Source: Hymenopellis radicata (lineage: Eukaryota > Basidiomycota > Agaricomycetes > Agaricales > Physalacriaceae). Taken from it: 30,160 nt of DNA. The position numbers and the translations under genes were made by a program. Below are positions 12,047 through 21,458 of the stretch, piece after piece. The stretch is from the NCBI GenBank assembly GCA_015501595.1, contig JADNRX010000600.1, forward strand, positions 1 to 30,160, written 5' to 3'. How positions within the stretch are numbered: the stretch's first letter is position 1; the number at the start of each line of letters is the position of its first letter. Below the pieces are notes generated by a model. The model had not been told where the DNA came from. It made no database searches and worked only from the letters and a program-made list of their open reading frames with translations.

Positions 12047-12433
12047 GATGAGGGAAGGAAGGAAGAGGATGATGCCAGGAACGTACCATATGCCTCAACG
12101 GCTATCGTTATAAACCGCGATGGGATATGATCAATAAGATTGAATTGAGATAGGCATCTTATCGGCGAAGCATTGTGACATTGTGAGATCGACGCAAGTC
12201 GTTGAGTCGTGTCCAATACAATAATGGTAAGCTTTCCAAAGGTGGCGATAGAGGTATCTATGGACACGAAGGGTTGAGTGTTGGCCTGAAAGGAGAATGA
12301 GCCGTACACACAAATAAAGTTGCAACTCGTTCAGCCCATCGAGCTTCCTTCCTACTCCTCGGCAGTATGATCTATGTCGTACTGCTTAAAGCCAGCCTGC
12401 ATGGCGAGAAATCTGCCCGAAGCCCCTAATAGA
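12047..12433. other. intergenic, carboxypeptidase 5' flank
   Basis: It holds the presumed minus-strand promoter of the carboxypeptidase gene. I see no clear TATA box. The short minus-strand frames continuing upstream of 12046 contain stops and have no family resemblance. Confidence 0.4.
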
Positions 12434-13708
12434 CTTGAGGATGCCCGGACGTGGTTAATACCAACGACTTCGGGAGTTGTTTACGCGCCACGAGTAGCTA
12501 TCGACCATTTGGTCGCAGAGCTGATCCTTGAGCTCGCCGAGGACGCCTTTGAATGCCAGAACCTCGCCCATGAAGCGGCGGCGCTCGTCGGATGGTTTAT
12601 CGGACGAGAGTCGAGGTGAACAGTAATTTGTCGGTGTTAACCGGCATGCTTCGTCCGCTCGCAGTCCTCCATGGAATGTGCTGCATGGCGCTTAAGCCTC
12701 GATAGTGTAAGAAAATAGTGTGCTCACCAAAACAACCGCATAGTATATGCACGCCCCGTGATTCCTTCGCTCTCATCTTCATGCTGTCAGTTACAGGTTG
12801 ATATGAGCTCATGGAAAATGACCGGCTCCTCCTTCACGCCAGGAAGGGCATATACGCGTTCCCTGATGACCGAGACGCGGTCGATAACAAAAAGGATGGC
12901 TTTGGCGATACCGACTTGCAGATATCCAGGGAGAAGGAGTCTGCATTGAGACCGTTATTAGACGCATGCATGCCGAAAATGGGAGTACGACGCACGCTGT
13001 ACGTTTTCCAAACAAATTGTCTGGCATTGGATCCACCAGGTGTTCGGAAGTTGGCAGAAAGGCCATCAGCGTCCTAATCCTGGACCAGTCGCGTATGATG
13101 CCACTGCCGACTAAGGGCAAATATTAGCGCAAATACGGGAAGATGCGAGCATACACTCACTCCGTATCCTCGCCAAAGTTGCCAGTCCGGGACCTGCTTT
13201 CCATAGGCCAACACGAAGGTCCAAGTTTGGTCGTGGCGACTACGGCGATTAGTCGGTATCCGGGCTTTGTCCTACTCGACGAAGAGACGAAGCCGTAGGA
13301 TGACACGCGGTCATGGTGGTGGAAGGGAAGAAGAAAAGGTGTTGCCCGAAAAGGTAATACCGATTCTTTGCCGACTGCCAGCATGATCGACAATGTCTAC
13401 TAGTACTCTGTGCCTACCTGCTGGAAATTTCTTGATCACAGGATCGCCTGCTTTGTTCTTGATTCGTGCATTTCGACGCGCCGCGATGCAGAAGTTATTG
13501 TTCAATCTCCCCAAACCCTTCGAGGTCGTACTCTTTGTCACTGGATATCTTTTCAATTCCGTTCGATGGGCCATACTGCCTTGCAAGCGTCGTTCTGAGT
13601 CCGCCGAGAGATTCCTTTATCAGTAATTGTCATGTCCAGAACAGATTATTTCACCGATCTGTCAACTTGAGCCTAGCCACGTCTACTTTCCTTTGTAAAC
13701 TGGAGTCG
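12434..13708 (+). repeat. repeat A, inverted partner of 24230-25462
   Basis: About 1.27 kb of high-identity sequence is present in reverse complement at 24230-25462. The match begins at CTTGAGGATGCC and stops at GTAAACTGGAGTCG, one base before the start codon of the gene at 13709. Conserved frames on both strands (LLHARK..., SREKESALRPLLDA on plus; SGIIRDWSRIRTL on minus) prevent a strand call for most of it. Near the right end (13393-13625) it carries a damaged version of the small membrane-protein gene that is open in repeat B: the start region has lost bases, the frame shifts, and the donor GTAAGT has become GTAATT. A has about 87 bases (near 12510-12596) absent from B. That segment reads DHLVAELILELAEDAFECQ in one open frame. 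Confidence 0.8.
13393..13703 (+). pseudogene. damaged copy of the small two-pass membrane protein gene
   Basis: Paralogue of the intact gene at 24211-24552. The stretch PALFLIRAFRRAAMQKLLFN is still readable, but sequence before it lost about 12 bases plus one T, and after it the second membrane segment is out of frame. In addition the donor GTAAGT became GTAATT. The reading ends in a stop at 13626 without the conserved tail. Confidence 0.65.
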
Positions 13709-14900
13709 ATGCCTATCGAAAGGGCTCTGCGAATCATCTCCGCCGTAAGTCTTTCCTAACTGCTTTTGAGTCGCTTTCCAAATTCTAAGATACGCTTGAA
13801 CAGTCCAGCCAGCCCTAAAGGCGGCTTTCAACGACGGAAGAGTAGTCATCCTTCCATCCGATGACCTGCTACACCAACTTTTGAACCTGCAAAATAGCAA
13901 TGAGGCCGTCCGTTTTGAAAATAAACGCCTGTTCTTTGAGGTCCGTGGGTCTCTTTAAACCTTTGGTAACCCACATTCTCACTCTAAAGTAGGCTGTTCC
14001 ATTCGGAACCTACGAATATCGCGTGATCCCTCTCAAAAAGAATGTCACGCTCTACGCCAAAGATCCTGTCAACCAAACGATTACTCCTCTTGACCCATCT
14101 TCCTTCACGATTTCCTCCGACATCCATCCATTTTTCCTCGTGGCCTACGCAACCAGTATCCTCCAACAACACCTTGTCGCCTTAAACGACGATCTCCGGC
14201 GACTCCTCGTCCATATACGCATCCACTGGGCCGTCCTGCCATGCCTTGAATTCGTTCAAGGTAGTTACGAGGGCGAGTTCGGACGTCACCGTTCCTTCGA
14301 CTACATGAAGCGAAGGCATCCCCTTACGTCCGCGTCCACATCCACATCCACATGCTCTGCTCGCCCATTCAAGCGTCTCCGTTCTTCCTCTCCTGCAACA
14401 GACGACAACCGTGACGTTGACATCCGCGTATGGGTCGCGAAATGCGATCCTAACAACTTCGACCCGGTGGTCGACAATGATGCAGACGTTGGGCCATACC
14501 GCCTTGAGGCGGTTGCGTCGACGATACACACGAAGGATAATACACCCCTTATGAAGAACGTAGCGCCGCCCAAAAGGCGGAATCCGAAGCGGAAAAGAGC
14601 TTAAACCCAGCGTTCTTCCGAAAGTGTATACATTTTTCTTATTATACTTACCATTCGTTTATTTGAATTTCAATGTCTATCTTCCTCTCAAATGAGTGCG
14701 TCGGTCTTAGAAGCTGACTCGTTCTTTTGTCTTCTTAGGGGGCGGCACATTAGTACTCGGTGTATCGCTGATGCGCGATTGCAGCTTCAGGACGCGGGGA
14801 GAAATACTGAGGACGTGTCGAAGGGGTACACGTTTGCAAGCGACATGGATCTGCGTAACAGAATAGTAGAAGAGCTGTCTTACTTCATTTATTGTATCTA
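13707..14900 (+). repeat. inverted duplication arm 1 (copy 1 gene plus 3' flank)
   Basis: This arm matches 15341-16594 in reverse complement across exons, introns and about 300 bases of 3' flank. The flank includes a second open stretch beginning ATGAGTGC (14692; MSAS...EADSFF in both arms) that may be untranslated or a small ORF. The arms are separated by about 440 bases. Identity in non-coding parts implies a fairly recent duplication. Confidence 0.8.
13709..14604 (+). CDS. nuclear-looking HNH-associated family protein, copy 1
   Basis: Three exons (13709-13744, 13809-13940, 13993-14604; introns 64 and 52 nt, phase 0 throughout) give 259 aa. The start MPIERALRIISA is shared with copy 2. The middle has VPFGTYEYRVIPLKKNVTL, TISSDIHPFFLVAYATSI and WAVLPCLEFVQGSYEGEFGR. 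The C-terminal third is Ser/Thr-rich and low-complexity, with basic clusters (PFKRLRSSSP) and a terminal RRNPKRKRA, suggesting nuclear localisation. I do not know a function. The DIHPFFL segment resembles THINPFFLTWNAG in the HNH-like protein at 17129-18293, so I infer a shared C-terminal family without the HNH part. The intron 1 acceptor was taken as CAGTCCAG at 13808 because it alone keeps frame. Intact, unlike copy 2. Confidence 0.75.
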
Positions 14901-15340
14901 CGATCCCTTGGGTCGTCTTTTCCTTTGTCTCGAAGTCCTCGTAAAATGGTCATGCGCATTTGGGATTGCCTTCCTGCCAACTCAGGACGCGGACGCAGGC
15001 GCACTGTCTGCCCGAGTTGAATGAATTGCGTGAAGGTAGTGCCGTGCGGGTGTATGATTAGAGGCAGGAGAGGCGTACTAAACGCCTTTGAGGCGGTTCC
15101 AGAGGTTATGTCGGCCCGGTCGCAGTTTGACAAGAAGAAGAGGTGGGCGCCCAGTAGGAGGAGTCATCCACAGCCATTCCTTCTTTAACACTGTCTCTGG
15201 CATTTTGAAGCTATAGGAAATATCGATAATGGCTATCTAATACTGCCCAAGAGTACTTACTTTAGAGGTAAAGATACGGCGGTTTCTAAGTAGCAAACTA
15301 CGCCAACGGTTATGATACTTCCTCGCCAGATGTTCAAATG
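14901..15340. other. spacer between inverted arms
   Basis: Unique sequence between the two arms. A minus-strand frame (15050-15130) contains PLIIHPHGTTFTQFIQLG but has no recognisable family or splice partner. No gene is called. Confidence 0.45.
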
Positions 15341-16594
15341 CGCATTTGTAGATTGTAAATGAATTAAGACAGCTTTTGTACTATTTTGTTACACAGGTCC
15401 CATGTCGTTTGCAACGTGTACCCTTCGACACGTCCGGTATTTCCCACCGTGTCCTGAAGCTGCAATCGCGCTTCAGCGCTCCTGAGGCCGAGTAAGGCAC
15501 CACCGCCTAAGAAGACAGTCTCCAGGAAGAACGAATCGGCCTCTGCGACCGATGCACTCATTTGAGAGTAGGAAGGACTCAGAAAAAGGGAAGCGAATAA
15601 ACGAATGGTATAATAAAAATTGTATACGCTTTCGCGAAGAACGCCCGGGGGGGGGGGGGTTACGCTCTTTTCCGCTTCGGATTCCGCCTGTGAGGCGCCG
15701 ATACGGTCTTGGTAAGTGGTGTATTCTCCTTCGCCTTTATCGCGTCTTCTATCGACTTAACCGCCTCAAGGCGGTACGTCCCAACGTCTGCATCATTGTC
15801 AACGACCGGGTCGAAGTGGTTACGATCGCATTTCGCGACCCATGTGCGGATGTCAACGTCTTCGTCTGTTGCAGGAGAGGAAGAACGGAGACGCTTGGAT
15901 GAGCGATCAGAGTCGAGAGAACATGAAGAGGATGTGGATGAGGACGCGGAGGCTGTACGCGTGAGCGACGGCACAGGAGGGATGGGATATTTTCGCTTCA
16001 TGTAGCGAAAGGAAAGTCGACGCCCGAACTCGCCCTCGTAACTGCCTTGGACGAATTCAAGGCATGGTAGGACGGCCCAGCGGCCGCTTATCTGGACGAG
16101 GAGTCGCTGAAGGTCGCCGTTTAGGGCGGGAAAGTGTTCTTGAATGACACTGGTTCCGTAGGCCACGAGAAAGAATGGATGTATGTCGGAGGAAATCGTG
16201 AAGGAACTTGGGTCAAGAGGAGTAATCGTTTGGTTGACAGGATCTTTGGCGTAGAGCGTGACATTCTCTTTGAGAGGATCACGCGATATTCGTAGGTCCC
16301 GAATGGAACAGTCTGGTTCTGAGTGAGCATGCGCGTTACAAAGGGTTTAAAAACAGCCTCGAACCTCAAAGAACAGGCGTCTATCTTCTAAACGGACGGC
16401 CTCATTACTATTTTGCAGGTTCAAAAGTTGCTGTAGTATATCATCCGACGGAAGGATGACTACCCTTCCGGCGTTGAGAGCCGCCTTTAAAGCTGGCTGG
16501 ACTGTTCAACCGTTTCTTAGCATTTAAAAACGAAACAGCAGTCGGGGAGGACTGACGGCGCAGGTGATTCGCAGGGCCCTTTCGATAGGCATCA
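15341..16594 (-). repeat. inverted duplication arm 2 (copy 2 gene plus 3' flank)
   Basis: Reverse-complement partner of 13707-14900. It differs by scattered substitutions, a one-base deletion in the coding part, an insertion lengthening the Ser-rich region, and a G13 run (15647-15659) immediately 3' of the stop where arm 1 has only AAACCC. Confidence 0.8.
15660..16592 (-). pseudogene. HNH-associated family protein, copy 2, frameshifted
   Basis: Same exon structure as copy 1 (16557-16592, 16365-16496, 15660-16312; introns 60 and 52 nt). The start MPIERALRITCA, the DIHPFFLVAYGTSV region and the end RRNPKRKRA are all present. After TYEYRVI the frame is lost. Copy 1 has ATCCCTCTC where copy 2 has ATCCTCTC (plus-strand GG at 16276-16277), a one-base deletion. 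Everything after it stays open in the shifted frame to the normal stop, so this is the only lesion. It is either a very young pseudogene or an assembly error in a short C run. The Ser-rich linker is about 10 residues longer than in copy 1. Confidence 0.75.
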
Positions 16595-17034
16595 AGCTGA
16601 CCTCGATTCAGGCCCCAGCAGCACTCGTAATTGTCAAGCTGTTCAAACGGTCAACAAGGGTGCGTCGACAAGAGACAGATGTACTAACACTCAAGTCTTG
16701 TGAAGTCAACAGCGTCAGGTCTTGCGGTTTCCCGAAAGATTTCTTGGTGCTTATGTTGGCCGAAGGGAAGATCATCGTCGCTAGTGAGAGGGAGGTGGTG
16801 ATGGTAGTGGTCAAGAGTCAAGACTTGAGTTGATCAATGAACGCCAACAAAGACCCGGTCATGTGATGCTTGCGCGTGTTTGTCGGAATTGCCTTTTTCG
16901 CTACCACAGCGCTCTCCATTGTGCTACCTGCGCACATGGACTGCACATTGCCCTGCTGGATGTCTAGCCATTGTGAGGGATGCCGCTCGGCACCCATTGT
17001 TCATGCATTCACGGGGTCAATAGGCGCTGGCCAG
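16595..17034. other. region between copy 2 and the HNH-like gene
   Basis: This is the presumed shared promoter area of two divergent genes. Overlapping frames on both strands (for example 16608-16814 minus, Ser/Thr-rich) have no splice support and match nothing I recognise. Confidence 0.4.
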
Positions 17035-17040
17035 TATAAA
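17035..17040 (+). promoter_or_regulatory. TATA box of the HNH-like gene
   Basis: TATAAA in the context CCAGTATAAAGAGG, 88 bases upstream of the chosen ATG at 17129. The spacing would put transcription start near 17065-17075 with a short 5' leader. Confidence 0.55.
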
Positions 17041-17128
17041 GAGGAGCACACAATCTAACTGTTCGGTGTTTTCACCCCCTCCCTTCTACTGTGTCTTTGG
17101 CGCTGGCGTCATAGAGTCTTTCTCTCTC

Positions 17129-18293
17129 ATGTCCCGCAAGAAAGGGTCGAAGAATCGGAACGGTCCACCCGATCCTGCCTACAGTCCCTCCAGGAAGCAG
17201 CGACCACCTCTCGTCGTACAGCCTATCATCGAGCGGTTGATGGCTCACCAAACCGCCATGTTGTCTATCTCGAAGCGCTGACGCAGGACGCTAAAGACGC
17301 CGTCATTGCTGCGAGCCCGCTTCGGGACGTGTGCCTCTTCTGTCACAAAAGTAACAACAACGGAAGAACAACCTGCAGTGTCCATATCATTGACAAGGCC
17401 CTCAGTGAAGAAGAGGTCAGTGAACTCTACGAAATCATTCCGCTAACGCTAATCAATCCACAGATTATCACGTTGCAGTATAACTGGGGTATGACGAATG
17501 ACAAATTATTTCTTCATTCACGTTATAATGTAGCCATCGGTGTGTCTTCTCTTATGGCACCGATCTCAACTGATTAAAGCAAGGATGCTACATCTGCCAC
17601 AACTGGTTAGACACCGACCTCATCGCTGCCTTCCCTCTTACCCAGACTATCGGGAAGATGGAGAAATTCACGAAGCTGCGCATGAGAAACAAGCAAAAAA
17701 AACATGCTCTCAAGGTACCGTCATATACCTCGTACTCTCTGCATCGCTGATACGTCCTTTTTAGTACATCAAGAACGGGCCTGTGCATCAATGCCGCATG
17801 GTATTCCTGGAGCCTCATCAGGAATCCTTTACGCGATTCAGTCTACACCAAAATGCAGACGGGTCTTACTTCAACGGCCCGAATGCGCAAAGTCAAGAAT
17901 TCCCTGCCCCATTTGCTACCGACCGTCTATCGCTGGAAGTGATTGAAACGCACATCAACCCTTTCTTTCTAACCTGGAACGCTGGTCTGAAGCTGTCGAA
18001 CATGACCTTCGACCAGATATCGGCGCTTCCAGGTAGCCTTTCACGGGACGCCTTTCGAATCCTCAAATTGTTCAAGGCCTGGACTTCGACAACAGAGGTC
18101 CCTCAGAAGTTGCTTCCCCCGTTCCCTCCCGATCGTGTTGACACCCGAGGTTCCATCTCCTGCCCAACTTGGAAAGCGCAAGCAACGCGATGAATCACCG
18201 TGCGCTGTAGCGGCCGTGCGCAAACGGCATAAGGACAAAGAGGCTGCTTCCTCGAAGTCGGCCGTGTCGTCAAAGGCGAAGAGTCGTCGCTGA
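17129..18293 (+). CDS. HNH-nuclease-like protein, six exons
   Basis: Model exons: 17129-17215, 17287-17415, 17464-17541, 17580-17714, 17765-18097, 18150-18293; 301 aa, all phases 0. The introns at 17416, 17542 (only 38 nt) and 17715 are well supported. The first (71 nt) and last (52 nt, GTCCCT) are chosen because they close the frame. A basic N-terminus (MSRKKGSKNRN) leads to VCLFCHK, CSVHIIDKAL, FLHSRYNV and CYICHNWLDTDLIAAFP. That is a CxxC...H...N...CxxCH layout like HNH-type nucleases with flanking zinc ligands. The C-terminal part has THINPFFLTWNAG, shared loosely with copies 1 and 2, then KRKQRDESP and a Lys/Arg tail (KSRR). I infer a nuclear DNA-binding or nuclease protein; activity is unproven. 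Alternative: a base is missing near 17257, so that HVVYLEALTQ is translated instead of spliced out. Confidence 0.7.
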
Positions 18294-18777
18294 TTTCTTT
18301 CATTCCCTGGTACTGCAGGCAGGCCTTTCTTGTTTTATGGTAACGATCACGAACTCATATATATTTTATCTACTGGGAGAGTCCATATTCCACGCTCATT
18401 GTACTTCTTTACGACTCCCGAGTCCACACTCATTGTACTACTTACTTGATTTTACTCAATCATCATGGCATTTATCTATATTCTAGGGACTGAAGACGCA
18501 TTAAGCGCATCTTGAAACCAACGAGCACATTCTCAAGACGACACTAACTTTAAACAAGTTGTATCGCAGTGTCTGTGCATGCCACTGTATAAGAAGTTAA
18601 TTACATGAGGTAGTACTTCTCATCGATGTCATTTGAAAAAATACAAGAACCGCATTGACCCGCATTGACCGGCAGGATTTGCGCGTCGCGAGTCTGTACA
18701 CAAACTGTATACTATCAAGAAGGAAAGAGAAAAGCGAAGATTAACATCACGGATCACCTATTGATTCCCTGCGCTGC
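18294..18777. other. convergent intergenic region
   Basis: It lies between the stops of the HNH-like gene (plus) and the dehydrogenase (minus). It holds two small direct repeats: a CTCATTGTACT word at about 18397 and 18431, and CCGCATTGAC in tandem at 18651-18671. No gene is seen. Confidence 0.45.
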
Positions 18778-19950
18778 CTACTGGGACAATGCGGCGGCGC
18801 CATAGGTCCCCTCCGCTGGCTCCTGCTTCGCCAAATACCAAAGCAGTGCCTCCGCCCACGAACGAGGAAGAGCTTTGAGAATCTTCCACTTTGTCGAGAA
18901 TCCACCGAGTGTCATGTAACTCGGTGGGTGAGGGTTTGGACCTGTGGTCTACTCAGAACGAAACGGCACACAAATATCATCACAAACTTGACGTACCTGT
19001 CTTTGTGGTCAACGCGCTCACGACCTTGTCAGCAAACACATCGGTCGGCATCGGGTTGTACGGCGGCGTCTGCGACTGGACCATGACATGCTGGATCTGT
19101 TTCTCCCATGCAGAGTACAGGGTACCCGGAGGCGACTCGTACATATCAGCGCTAGTGGCGCAGATGTTCGATTTCGTGGATCCCGGTGCGATGAGTGTGA
19201 CCTTAAAGATAGAACGTGTAATATGAGCGCTGAGATAGGGCAGAAATGAAATGAAGGATCTACATTAACGCGGACGGTGTCGACTGAGCACTCCATGTTA
19301 AGTGTTTCAGCATACGAGCGCAGTGCTGCTTTCGAGGCATTGTAAAAGCCTTGAAAAGGCGTGGCGAGTTCGCCGAGAATGGAGCCAATAGCAACGACAG
19401 AACCTGTGGAAGTGTGGTTAGATACGGGTGATGATGATGATGATATGGAACGAATACCGGCCTCGTGGGGCTCCGGGGGCGACCTCCCTCTTAGCCATGC
19501 GGGGGACAATTTCGTTAACGAGTCTGACAAAGCCAAAAAAGTTTGTCTCGACGACCTTTTGGCTGACTGAGATGGGTACGTCGAGAAGAGGGCCTACAAA
19601 ATGTTAGTAAGTACGTGCAATTCAAGATAAGAAGACTGCGCCATACCAATGTACGAAAAGCCAGCGTTGGAGACCAATATGTCGATTCCTTGCGTCTCCT
19701 CATACACCTTATCCACCGCCGCTTTCACGCTCTCGTCCGACGTGACATCCACTACGAGCTTGCGTGCGTTGGGATGGTTGAGAGTGGACATGGAGCTGAG
19801 TTTACGTGCCGTGGCATAGACGGTAAAGTTGGCAGCGAGAAAGCGTCGCACGAGGTGGGCGCCTATTCCACCATCGGTGCAGCCGGTGATGAAGACAACG
19901 CCCAGCGTCTTGGAAGGTGTGTCCTCGGAAGCTGTTTTAGTTATGGACAT
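18778..19950 (-). CDS. short-chain dehydrogenase/reductase (Ayr1-like)
   Basis: Classical SDR, 314 aa, NAD(P)(H)-dependent oxidoreductase. Exons: 19647-19950, 19462-19593, 19264-19403, 18997-19201, 18778-18941. The cofactor motif is ITGCTDGGIG (residues 21-30), the GCS-x-GGIG variant typical of Ayr1-type 1-acyl-DHAP reductases. VSNAG follows near residue 97. The catalytic set is Ser153 (VAIGSIL), Tyr166 and Lys170 (YNASK), with the normal spacing. Introns 1, 3 and 4 are GT-AG and in phase. Intron 2 keeps frame only with a GC donor (19461, 58 nt); the nearby GT donor at 19457 shifts the frame. The C-terminus carries a hydrophobic/Trp stretch (WAEALLWYLA). The substrate cannot be told; lipid, steroid or ketone reduction is possible. 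It starts 72 bases from an esterase relic. Confidence 0.88.
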
Positions 19951-20021
19951 AGTTTGCTGAGGGGGTATGCCGTCGAGTTTTACCCAGGCAGGTACGAGTC
20001 TTGGAATGCAGACAGTTTCGG

Positions 20022-20353
20022 TTAGAGATGCGAACAAAGGAGGTCCACGGGGACATGGGATCGCGAGCCCACAGCCAAGGTTGTGTTTGCCGTCAGGAAG
20101 TTGATGACGTTATTGAAGGCCCCGTCCTCCCCATTCCGTAGATGAGGCCATCGCCGTTGTAGCCGAAACCAACGACGCCGTGGACGGAACCGCTCGTAAA
20201 CCCGCCTCCATGAATCCACACGATAACAGGGAGCCGTTTCAAAGCGTCGATTTGACCGCGGGCGTCCACACTAAGAGAATGTTCAGTGCGCGCGCCAGAG
20301 AACGAAGTAGGGTACATACTTTAGAAAGATACAATCTTCCAATTCGGGGAAGC
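20022..20353 (-). pseudogene. type-B carboxylesterase relic
   Basis: A fragment reads FPELEDCIFLNV, then after a 49-nt intron (20271-20319, GTATGT...CTTAG) LPVIVWIHGGGFTSGSVHG and YNGDGLI. EDC-x-FLNV and the HGGGF oxyanion loop are hallmarks of type-B carboxylesterases/lipases. The sequence then leaves the family: the GESAG nucleophile, the acid and the histidine are all absent, and the frame ends by 20022 after a shift. Full family members are about 500-550 aa, so this is roughly one eighth of a gene. The rest was deleted or moved. Confidence 0.75.
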
Positions 20354-21458
20354 TGCCAGGGCAGATATGCTTCTTCTCAACTCGTGACTACTTACTGAAG
20401 ACGTTGAAACCCACTTGCAATTAACAGGTGAGGCATTGTGTTCTCCATAACGAGCGATTTCGTTCTGCGCGGGGCCTCCAATAACTTCTTCGCCAATTCC
20501 CTACTGACGAGACTCTCAAGTTGGGCCCATCGACGAGCAGATCCAACGCGCGTATACCCTTCTATCATTCCATCTTTCTGCTGGAACACTATGTTGAGCT
20601 GCTCCCAAAAACCTGTTCGGCTAGTATCACCTGGTCATGAGCACGAAGAGCGAGCCTAGACAAGCATTGAGCGCCCCAATCTTGAGTTTAGTCTCGTCTC
20701 ACCGCTGGATTCGATGTATGGCACTAGTCTCGAATCCCAAAACTAATGTACATGCTTTTGAGAGCAACTAATAAAAGTCAACTTTGGGGACCAAGTTACC
20801 CGGGAATGGATAAATCAGCTTACCGATACATTGACAGAGGGCGAGAAGCGGGCTGACTTTGTGGAACGTCCCATCAACAGTATACACTAAGCAAGATTCC
20901 GGGGAGATACGGATGTCAGACGCAGCCAGAAGTGCTAGAAGTGTTTAGGCTCGCTGTTGACTATGCTACCTCAGCCTGGCACGAGAAGAAACAGCTTACT
21001 AACGGCAACCATAAGCAAACACCATAGAGACGCGTTTGTTTGGGCCGTGCTTGCTAAACGGGGCCAGGAGGGGATTTCGGCTTCTTCTCAAGCAAGTGTG
21101 GCGTCCTTGGCATCAAAGAAGAGCGGAGGCTGTCTCTACGCTCACCGCTATTTCGTAGCTTGTTGTTTTAGCTTCTTGTACAAGGTCAACTAGCATTCAT
21201 TGACCGGCTCACATTGGACAGCTTCAATCTGGCATTTCCGCCCCGCGCCTTGTCCTCGTTCATTCATGATTCACCCTATCCGCAGGCGATGTAAATTTTC
21301 GGTTATCAGGCAGACAGTTGCAGAGAAACGCGACCAAGAGTTTCAATCGAGACGTACCGGAGCCTGGAGCCAGGAAATAAGAGTAACAAGACATATCAGA
21401 GTTCACGACGGGTGTCACCATGACGGAGCGATAGTCATTTTGCTTCGACCAGTCAAAA
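20354..21458. other. region with unassigned minus-strand coding-like segments
   Basis: The minus strand holds an open stretch at 20392-20640 (FWEQLNIVFQQKDGM...YTRVGSARRW) and another at 20824-20945 (SDIRISPESCLVYTVDGTF). Between them lie two intron-like spans (20631-20702, 20743-20823). The phases do not close, no clear ATG precedes them, and they do not match the esterase. They could be a broken beta-propeller lectin-like gene (a weak impression only). From 20960 to 21458 nothing is supported. Confidence 0.3.

Noticed and set aside
11917..12309. 130-residue minus-strand ORF at the carboxypeptidase start
   Set aside because: Out of frame with the peptidase and without family features; a shadow of exon 1 and its leader.
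12434..13708. Repeat A/B as a DNA transposon
   Set aside because: No terminal inverted repeats, target-site duplications or transposase frame could be seen at the boundaries.
16870..17058. Signal-peptide-like ORF upstream of the HNH-like gene
   Set aside because: It lacks an ATG at its start and overlaps the TATA box region of the downstream gene.
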